Below are positions 6,419 through 11,756 of a stretch of DNA of 11,756 nucleotides, piece by piece. Source of the DNA: Ruminococcaceae bacterium UBA7147 (lineage in GTDB: Bacteria; Bacillota; Clostridia; Oscillospirales; Acutalibacteraceae); assembly GCA_002491825.1 (NCBI GenBank), contig DKWR01000023.1, positions 1 through 11,756 on the forward strand, read 5' to 3'. Both the position numbers and the translations under genes were made by a program. Each line of letters opens with the position of its first letter. Position 1 is the first letter of the stretch. The notes below the pieces were generated by a model. That model ran no database searches. It was not told the origin of the DNA and saw only the letters and a list, made by a program, of their open reading frames with translations.

Positions 6419-7181
6419 TATAAAAGCGGCTTTTGAGAATGGCAAGGCGTTCATTCCGTTTGTTACGGCAGGCGACCCCGACCTTAAAACAACCGAAAAG
6501 CTTTTAATAGAAATGAGCAAAAACGGCGCTGACATCATCGAGATCGGCATACCGTTTTCCGACCCGATTGCCGAGGGTGTTGTAATTCAGGAGGCTGACC
6601 TCCGTGCGCTTGCTTCGGGCACAACAACCGACAAAATCTTTGAAATGGTAAAGCGTGTGCGCTCTGAAATCAAGTGTGCTCTTGCGGTTATGACATATAT
6701 GAACCCGATTTTTGTCTACGGCACCGACAAATTTATGGCTAAATGCAAGGAGTGCGGAATTTCGGCGGTAATCGTTCCCGACACACCGTTTGAGGAAAAG
6801 CAGGAGCTTGCGCCCTACTGCGACAAGCACGGCGTTGAGCTTGTTTCACTGATTGCGCCGACCTCGCACGACAGAATCAAGATGATTGCCAAGGAGTCGC
6901 AAGGCTTTGTTTACTGTGTTTCGTCAATGGGCGTTACGGGCGTGAGAAGTGAAATCACAACCGACATCAGCGAAATGGTGCGCCTTGTAAAGTCGGTAAG
7001 CGACACCCCCTGCGCAGTCGGATTCGGCATTTCAACACCCGAACAAGCAAAGAAAATGGCGCAGAGTGCAGACGGCGTAATCGTCGGCTCGGCTATTGTA
7101 AAAATCGTCGCAAAGTACGGCAAAGACTGCATAAAGCCTGTTTGCGACTATGTTAGAAGTATGAAGGAAGCGATTTCGTGA
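6411..7181 (+). CDS. trpA: Tryptophan synthase alpha chain (TrpA)
   Basis: The 256-residue TIM barrel splits indole-3-glycerol phosphate into indole and glyceraldehyde 3-phosphate and passes indole to TrpB. Visible motifs are F17-V-T-A-G-D-P-D, the catalytic glutamate E44 in I-E-I-G-I-P-F-S-D-P, the mobile-loop segment S-S-M-G-V-T-G (171-177), and the phosphate site V-G-F-G-I-S followed later by G-V-I-V-G-S-A-I-V. The second catalytic acid, Asp60 of the Salmonella enzyme, aligns with E55 (S-D-P-I-A-E-G) rather than Asp, a conservative change. ATG 6411 is chosen because GAGGGGAG (6396-6403) lies 7 nt upstream. A longer in-frame TTG start at 6342 would add 23 residues translated from inside trpB and lacks such a site. 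Its stop overlaps the start of the sirtuin gene. Confidence 0.97.
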   Translation: MSDIKAAFENGKAFIPFVTAGDPDLKTTEKLLIEMSKNGADIIEIGIPFSDPIAEGVVIQEADLRALASGTTTDKIFEMVKRVRSEIKCALAVMTYMNPIFVYGTDKFMAKCKECGISAVIVPDTPFEEKQELAPYCDKHGVELVSLIAPTSHDRIKMIAKESQGFVYCVSSMGVTGVRSEITTDISEMVRLVKSVSDTPCAVGFGISTPEQAKKMAQSADGVIVGSAIVKIVAKYGKDCIKPVCDYVRSMKEAIS

Positions 7182-7897
7182 ACACGCCCGAACAGCTCCA
7201 AAGTGTGATTGACAACAGCAAAAGGATTGTTTTTTTCGGCGGTGCAGGCGTTTCTACCGAGAGCGGAATACCCGACTTTCGCAGTGTTGACGGCTTGTAC
7301 AATCAGAAGTACGACTATCCGCCCGAGCAGATTTTAAGCCACACATTCTTTATGCACAGCACCGAGGAATTTTACAGATTCTACCGTGACAAAATGCTCT
7401 GTCTTGACAAAAAGCCGAACAAGGCGCATCTTAAGCTTGCAGAGCTTGAAAACGCAGGAAAACTATCAGCGGTTGTCACGCAGAACATTGACGGACTTCA
7501 TCAGGCGGCAGGGAGCAAAAAGGTGTACGAACTGCACGGAAGCGTTCTTCGCAACTACTGTATGAAGTGCGGTAAATTTTACTCGGCAGAGCACATAAAG
7601 AACAGCAAGGGCGTTCCGAAGTGCGAATGCGGCGGAGTTATCAAGCCTGACGTTGTGCTGTACGAAGAAGGACTTGACGACAGCACCGTAACGGGTGCGT
7701 TAAGAGCAATCCAGTCTGCCGACACGCTGATTATCGCAGGCACAAGCCTTACGGTCTACCCTGCGGCTGGGTTTATCAGCTACTTCAACGGCGACAACAT
7801 TGTGCTTATCAACCGTGACGAAACGCCGTTTGACAACAAAGCCGACCTTGTTTTCCACGAAAAAGTAGGAGAATTGCTCGGTCAGATAAACATATAA
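7178..7897 (+). CDS. cobB: NAD-dependent protein deacylase, sirtuin (Sir2/CobB family)
   Basis: The 239-residue cytosolic enzyme removes acyl groups from protein lysines using NAD+, releasing nicotinamide and O-acyl-ADP-ribose. The NAD site shows G21-G-A-G-V-S-T-E-S-G-I-P-D-F-R and T101-Q-N-I-D-G-L-H. The catalytic histidine is H120 in E-L-H-G-S. Zinc cysteines are C128, C131, C149 and C151, the last pair spaced CxC rather than CxxC. G-T-S-L-T-V-Y-P-A-A-G follows in the second half of the fold. Y66 fits the tyrosine of the Tyr/Arg pair used by desuccinylases, but the partner position appears to be Y69, so plain deacetylation is more likely (inference). The start is GTG 7178, inside the trpA stop, with GAAGGAAG (7163-7170) ahead. 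It is the last gene of the trp transcript and should share its T-box control. Its biological link to tryptophan is not known to me. Confidence 0.93.
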   Translation: MNTPEQLQSVIDNSKRIVFFGGAGVSTESGIPDFRSVDGLYNQKYDYPPEQILSHTFFMHSTEEFYRFYRDKMLCLDKKPNKAHLKLAELENAGKLSAVVTQNIDGLHQAAGSKKVYELHGSVLRNYCMKCGKFYSAEHIKNSKGVPKCECGGVIKPDVVLYEEGLDDSTVTGALRAIQSADTLIIAGTSLTVYPAAGFISYFNGDNIVLINRDETPFDNKADLVFHEKVGELLGQINI

Positions 7898-7908
7898 ATA
7901 GTAAAGCA

Positions 7909-7944
7909 AAAGCACCAGCCGATTTTATTTTCGGTTGGTGCTTT
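7909..7944. terminator. Bidirectional terminator between convergent operons
   Basis: A 12-bp stem (AGCACCAGCCGA at 7911-7922 with 7931-7942, one G-U pair) extends by A-T pairs on the outside, around an 8-nt loop. On the plus strand CTTTCTTCT follows. On the minus strand the stem is followed by CTTTTGCTTT. It lies between the sirtuin stop (7897) and the hydF stop (7957) and can serve both. Confidence 0.85.
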
Positions 7945-7956
7945 CTTCTGCTATAT

Positions 7957-9144
7957 TCAAATGTCTATATCGGGGATAATCTGCAAACTTCGTTTTAAAA
8001 TTCCCTGCATATATGCAATTGCGGTGCCGTAGTTTGTGAACGGAACTTCGCTGTCCTCGGCAAATTTTCTGCGGTACTGCACCTCACGCTCGTTGAGCAT
8101 ACAGCCGCCGCAATGGAGTACAAGGCTGTATGGACTTAAATCGTCGGGAAAGCCCTTGCCCGACGAGGTTTCAAAAACAAGCTCTTTGCCTGTATAATTT
8201 TTAAGCCATCTCGGGAGCTTTACCGTACCGATGTCGTCACACTGGCGGTGGTGTGTACAACCCTCGGAAATCAGCACCCTGTCGCCGTCCTTGAGCCTGT
8301 CAATCGCCGTTGCACCCTCGACAGCCGACTTCAAAAATCCCTTGTACCTTGCCAAAAGAATTGAAAACGAGGTGAGGTAAATATCCTCGGGCACGTCCTT
8401 TGAAACGCTCTCGAAAGCCTGACTGTCGGTTATGACAAGCTTCGGCTTTTTGCCGAGGTTTTCAAGCGTTGACTTTAGCTCGGTGTCACGCACTACAATT
8501 GCCGTTGCTCCTGATTCAAGCACGTCACGAATCGTCTGCTGTTGTGGCAGAATAAGTCTGCCCTTGGGGGCGGCTGAATCAATCGGCACGACAAGCACGA
8601 CAAAATCTCCCTCGCTCACTAAATCACCGCAGATTTTCTTTTTCGTATCGCCTGTCTTTGTGAGGTGTGCGATTTTCTCCTTTAACAAGCCTATATTTGT
8701 TCCGTCAAGTGCGCTGACTGCCACGCCGTCGGGACAGTCGGTCTGCTCTGAAATATCGCTTTTATTGTAGGCGACTATGTAGGGGATTTTCTTGTCGGTG
8801 AAAATCTCAATCAGCTCGTTGTCTGCACCCGTCTTGCCGACAGTTCCGTCAACAACAAGTACAGCCACGTCAACTCGGTTAAGCACCTGCTTTGTGCGCT
8901 TTACACGCATTTCGCCGAGTGCGCCCTCGTCGTCAAATCCGGGGGTGTCGATAATCACAACAGGACCCAGCGGCAAAAGCTCCATTGCCTTTGTTACGGG
9001 GTCGGTAGTAGTTCCCTTTACGTCGGACACAACGGAAATCTGCTGATTTGTTACGGCGTTTACAACGCTTGACTTGCCTGCGTTGCGCCTGCCGAAAAAT
9101 CCGATGTGTATGCGTTCCGACTGCGGAGTGTCGTTAAGTCCCAT
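7957..9144 (-). CDS. hydF: [FeFe]-hydrogenase maturation GTPase HydF
   Basis: The 395-residue scaffold receives the diiron subcluster assembled by HydE and HydG and delivers it to apo-HydA. The N-terminal TrmE/Era-like G domain has the P-loop G18-R-R-N-A-G-K-S25, the switch G-T-T-T-D-P, D66-T-P-G, and N127-K-S-D. The C-terminal iron-sulfur domain has C296-T-H298 and H344-C345-G-G-C348, with 45 residues between H298 and H344, matching the HydF CxH...HCxxC signature. ATG at 9144 is used because GGGAGGA (9157-9151 on the minus strand) is 6 nt upstream. A TTG 24 codons earlier lies inside hydG. It is the third gene of the hydE-hydG-hydF operon, 13 nt after the hydG stop, and its transcript should end at the hairpin 7909-7944. 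Confidence 0.97.
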   Translation of the reverse strand: MGLNDTPQSERIHIGFFGRRNAGKSSVVNAVTNQQISVVSDVKGTTTDPVTKAMELLPLGPVVIIDTPGFDDEGALGEMRVKRTKQVLNRVDVAVLVVDGTVGKTGADNELIEIFTDKKIPYIVAYNKSDISEQTDCPDGVAVSALDGTNIGLLKEKIAHLTKTGDTKKKICGDLVSEGDFVVLVVPIDSAAPKGRLILPQQQTIRDVLESGATAIVVRDTELKSTLENLGKKPKLVITDSQAFESVSKDVPEDIYLTSFSILLARYKGFLKSAVEGATAIDRLKDGDRVLISEGCTHHRQCDDIGTVKLPRWLKNYTGKELVFETSSGKGFPDDLSPYSLVLHCGGCMLNEREVQYRRKFAEDSEVPFTNYGTAIAYMQGILKRSLQIIPDIDI

Positions 9145-9157
9145 TATAATTCCTCCC

Positions 9158-10585
9158 TCAGAATCTAAAATCACGTTTGTTATTGTTTGCAATGTCGGCG
9201 ATATGCTCGGTTGCAATTTTTCTTACCTTTTCGTTCGGAATCTTCAAAAGCTCTTTTTCTATGAGCCTTTCGCCTATCTCCTTTGTTTCTGCGCTTGCGT
9301 AGTCCATAAGGTACTCCTCAAGTGTCATAAGTGCGTTAGGGTGACAGCAGTTCTGAATCTGACCGTTCTTGCAGAGCGACATAAAACGGTCGCCTGTTCT
9401 GCCCTCTCGGTAGCAGGCGGTGCAGAACGACGGAATGTAGCCAAGCTCCATAAGCCACCTTACAACCTCGTCAAGACTTCTTTTGTCGGACACGTCAAAC
9501 TGCGCCGAGTTTTCGTCCTCTTCCTCAGGCTCAACGTAGCCGCCTACGCTCGTGCGTGACGCACCGCTGATTTGCGAAACGCCGAGCTTAAGCACCTTTT
9601 CACGCACGCTCTGACTCTCTCTCGTTGAGATAATCATACCCGTGTACGGTACGGCAATCCTAATGATTGCAACGATTTTTGCAAAGGTTTCGTCGTCGAT
9701 TCCGTTGTCAAACACGTCGGGGTCAATATCGTCGGCACGTCTGATTCTCGGCACGCTGATTGTATGAGGGCCTACGCCGTGAACTGCCTCAAGGTGCTCG
9801 GCGTGCATCAGAATTCCTGCAAGCTCGTAGCGGTAAAGCTCAAGTCCGAACAGAACGCCGATTCCCACGTCGTCAATTCCGCCCTCCATTGCTCTATCCA
9901 TAGCCTCTGTATGGTATGCGTAATTGTGCTTGGGACCTGTCGGGTGGAGTACTTCGTAGCTTTCCTTGTTGTAGGTTTCCTGAAACAGAATGTACGTTCC
10001 AATTCCAGCCTCTTTTAATTTTCGGTAATTGTCAACCGTTGTTGCGGCAATGTTGACATTTACTCGTCTGATTGCGCCGTTCCTATGCTTTATCGAATAA
10101 ATCGTCTTTATGCAGTCCAGAATGTACTCAATCGGGTTGTTGACGGGGTCCTCCCCTGCCTCAATTGCAAGGCGCTTGTGTCCCATATCCTGCAAGGCAA
10201 TGACCTCGTTTTTAACCTCCTCCTGCGTGAGCTTTTTGCGGCAGATGTGCTTGTTCTTTGCGTGGTAGGGGCAGTAAACACAACCGTTTACGCAGTAGTT
10301 TGAAAGGTAGAGCGGCGCAAACATTACGATTCGGTCGCCGTAGAAGTCCTTTTTAATCTGCTTTGCAAGGGCGTAGATTTCATCAAGCTTTTCCTTGTTT
10401 TCGCAGGCGAGAAGCACGCTTGCCTCTCTGTGGTCAAGTCCCTTGCGGAGCTTTGCTTTTTCGATTATTTTGTCGATAAGCTCAAGGTTGTCCTTGTTTT
10501 CGTCGGCAAATTTCAGGGTATCTTTAATCTCCCCGTCGTTGATAAATTCCTCGGCTTTGAGCGAGTTTTTGTCATACTTTAGCAT
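9158..10585 (-). CDS. hydG: [FeFe]-hydrogenase maturase HydG (tyrosine lyase, radical SAM)
   Basis: The 475-residue enzyme cleaves tyrosine to p-cresol, CO and cyanide and builds the Fe(CO)2(CN) synthon for the H-cluster. The radical SAM cluster ligands are C98, C102 and C105 (CxxxCxxC, in Y-C-V-N-G-C-V-Y-C). The second cluster, where CO and CN- are formed, is marked by C388-T-A-C391 and C414, exactly CX2CX22C. The ThiH/HydG signature and the C-terminal cluster separate it from ThiH, which lacks the latter, and the hydE/hydF neighbours confirm it. AAAGGA at 10600-10595 (minus strand) lies 9 nt before the ATG. It begins 24 nt after the hydE stop. All cluster ligands are present, so it is presumably functional. 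Confidence 0.98.
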   Translation of the reverse strand: MLKYDKNSLKAEEFINDGEIKDTLKFADENKDNLELIDKIIEKAKLRKGLDHREASVLLACENKEKLDEIYALAKQIKKDFYGDRIVMFAPLYLSNYCVNGCVYCPYHAKNKHICRKKLTQEEVKNEVIALQDMGHKRLAIEAGEDPVNNPIEYILDCIKTIYSIKHRNGAIRRVNVNIAATTVDNYRKLKEAGIGTYILFQETYNKESYEVLHPTGPKHNYAYHTEAMDRAMEGGIDDVGIGVLFGLELYRYELAGILMHAEHLEAVHGVGPHTISVPRIRRADDIDPDVFDNGIDDETFAKIVAIIRIAVPYTGMIISTRESQSVREKVLKLGVSQISGASRTSVGGYVEPEEEDENSAQFDVSDKRSLDEVVRWLMELGYIPSFCTACYREGRTGDRFMSLCKNGQIQNCCHPNALMTLEEYLMDYASAETKEIGERLIEKELLKIPNEKVRKIATEHIADIANNNKRDFRF

Positions 10586-10609
10586 AATTTATTTTCCTTT
10601 CTTAATCGG

Positions 10610-11653
10610 TTACTCCGAATAATCTCCTCGGTCAGTTACTATTTTATAGCCTATCGACTTCATTCGGTTTGACAGGCATTTTATGCACTCGGCGGCTTCG
10701 TCGCCTGTGCAGATTTTGTTGTCGTAGAGCGAATAATCGGCTCTGTGCTCGGTCGGTGAGAGATTGGGCATTACGACGTTTGCGCCGTGCAGAATGCCCT
10801 TTTCCCTGCCCTTTCCGTCGGCTGTTCCGAGTGCCGTTGTTGCAGGCAACAAAACCTTTGGTAACATAAGGCGCACAAGCGAAAGCAGTACGAGCGTAAG
10901 GTGCACGCTTCCGCTTTTTTCGTTTGCAAAGGGCGTGTCCTTGTGCGGAATGAACGGCCCTATGCCGCACATCTGCGGATTTAAGTCCTTTAAAAAGAGC
11001 AGGTCCTCGGCAAGCGTTTCATACGTCTGATAAGGCGAGCCGACCATAAAGCCTGCGCCTGTCTGGTAGCCGATTTTCTTTAATGTATAAAGGCATTTTT
11101 TGCGGTTTGCAAGCGACATTTCGCTCGGGTGGAGCTTTTTGTAGTGCTCCTCGTTCGCCGTTTCGTGCCGTAGAAGATAGCGGTCTGCTCCCGACTCAAA
11201 AAGCCGTTTATAGCTTTCCTCTGTTCGTTCGCCGAGCGAAAGCGTAACGGCGCAGTCGGGGTAGAGCGACTTTATACTGCTTACAATGTCGCACATAATC
11301 TCGTCTGTGTAGTAGCCGTCCTCTCCCCCCTGCAAAACAAAGGTGCGAAAACCAAGTGCGTAGCCAGAGCTACAGCAGGACAAAATCTGCTCTTTTGTAA
11401 GGCGGTAGCGCACTGCACTTTTGTTCGAACGGCGAAGTCCGCAGTAAAGGCAGTCGTTTTTGCAGTAGCTTGAAAGCTCGACAAGTCCACGAATGTAGAT
11501 TTTGTTTGAGAAGTGCTCAAGCGACTTTTTTTGTGCCTTATTGCGCAAAATTTCAAGCTCGCTGTCGTTTATTGTTTCAAGCAGAAACGTAAGCTCGTGT
11601 TTTGAGGCAACGCCCGTTAATTCTATTTTTTCGATAATTTCAATGTTGTTCAT
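10610..11653 (-). CDS. hydE: [FeFe]-hydrogenase maturase HydE (radical SAM)
   Basis: The 347-residue radical SAM enzyme acts on the HydG product on the way to the dithiomethylamine-bridged diiron subcluster. The SAM-cluster cysteines are C64, C68 and C71 (CxxxCxxC, in S-Y-C-K-N-D-C-L-Y-C), followed by V-L-Q-G-G-E-D at 106-112. The optional second cluster motif CX7CX2C is present as C315, C323 and C326, at almost the same positions as in the Thermotoga maritima enzyme. Many HydE proteins lack it. It is the first gene of the leftward hyd operon. The ATG at 11653 gives a normal N-terminus, but no Shine-Dalgarno sequence is visible in the AT-rich bases before it, unlike hydG and hydF. BioB and PylB are related families. 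The hydG/hydF context and the second cluster motif argue for HydE. Confidence 0.96.
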   Translation of the reverse strand: MNNIEIIEKIELTGVASKHELTFLLETINDSELEILRNKAQKKSLEHFSNKIYIRGLVELSSYCKNDCLYCGLRRSNKSAVRYRLTKEQILSCCSSGYALGFRTFVLQGGEDGYYTDEIMCDIVSSIKSLYPDCAVTLSLGERTEESYKRLFESGADRYLLRHETANEEHYKKLHPSEMSLANRKKCLYTLKKIGYQTGAGFMVGSPYQTYETLAEDLLFLKDLNPQMCGIGPFIPHKDTPFANEKSGSVHLTLVLLSLVRLMLPKVLLPATTALGTADGKGREKGILHGANVVMPNLSPTEHRADYSLYDNKICTGDEAAECIKCLSNRMKSIGYKIVTDRGDYSE

Positions 11654-11756
11654 AGTTTTTAATATTTTGGCATAGTAATATAAACGATAATTTAGCCGAG
11701 TGCCTCGGCGGGCAAATCGAGTGGAAATGTCGGGTTGTTTGGAGAAAATTGTAGCC
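11654..11756 (-). promoter_or_regulatory. hydE upstream region with hairpin and a 16-mer shared with 265-280
   Basis: The 103 bases before hydE show no gene I can support. They contain a 6-bp hairpin GCCGAG-TGC-CTCGGC (11695-11709). They also contain the 16-mer CTAAATTATCGTTTAT on the minus strand (11680-11695), which occurs exactly once more, on the plus strand at 265-280. A promoter should lie here, since hydE is the first gene, but no good -35/-10 pair stands out. The AT-rich stretch nearest hydE (TATATT within 11675-11684) is the best -10 candidate. No operator is recognised. Confidence 0.35.

Noticed and set aside
9145..9216. Extended HydF start at TTG 9216
   Set aside because: The extension lies within the end of hydG, and GGGAGGA directly precedes ATG 9144.

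Overview
The window looks like chromosomal DNA of an anaerobic Gram-positive Clostridia member, most likely an Oscillospirales/Ruminococcus-type gut organism. The evidence is a tryptophan T-box leader, strong AGGAG-type ribosome binding sites, a sigma-A consensus promoter, and the three [FeFe]-hydrogenase maturases of fermentative H2 producers. The taxonomic call is inference from gene content and style, not from a database match.

Left part (1-1276). The first 385 bases are intergenic. They hold two hairpins and a repeat with a conserved core followed by 7-base tandem repeats. A small unrecognised four-helix membrane protein follows (386-856). Next comes a consensus promoter (886-914) and a T-box riboswitch (about 931-1192) with a UGG (Trp) specifier, the invariant T-box sequence and an intrinsic terminator. 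This is the tryptophan-responsive switch of the downstream operon. Another heptamer repeat lies between the terminator and trpE.

Middle (1277-7897, plus strand). This is a trp operon in the order trpE-trpG-trpD-trpC-trpB-trpA, ending in a sirtuin-type NAD-dependent deacylase gene. Most junctions are overlapping or nearly so (trpE/trpG ATGA overlap, trpG/trpD 4 nt gap, trpB/trpA 8 nt overlap, trpA/sirtuin 4 nt overlap). The exception is trpD/trpC, where a repeat element with a long inverted repeat has inserted and supplies the end of trpD. trpG is split by a one-base frameshift in an A tract. trpF is absent, so the operon encodes the path from chorismate to tryptophan except for phosphoribosylanthranilate isomerase.

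Right part (7957-11653, minus strand). hydE-hydG-hydF form a compact operon transcribed leftwards, converging on the trp operon. The two share a bidirectional hairpin terminator at 7909-7944. HydE and HydG are radical SAM enzymes that build the diiron ligands and HydF is the scaffold GTPase for the [FeFe]-hydrogenase H-cluster. The hydrogenase itself is not in the window. The last 103 bases are the hydE upstream region.

No clearly new biological system is visible. The items most worth a second look are the trpG frameshift, the heptamer/core repeat family, the missing trpF, and the sirtuin coupled to the trp operon.
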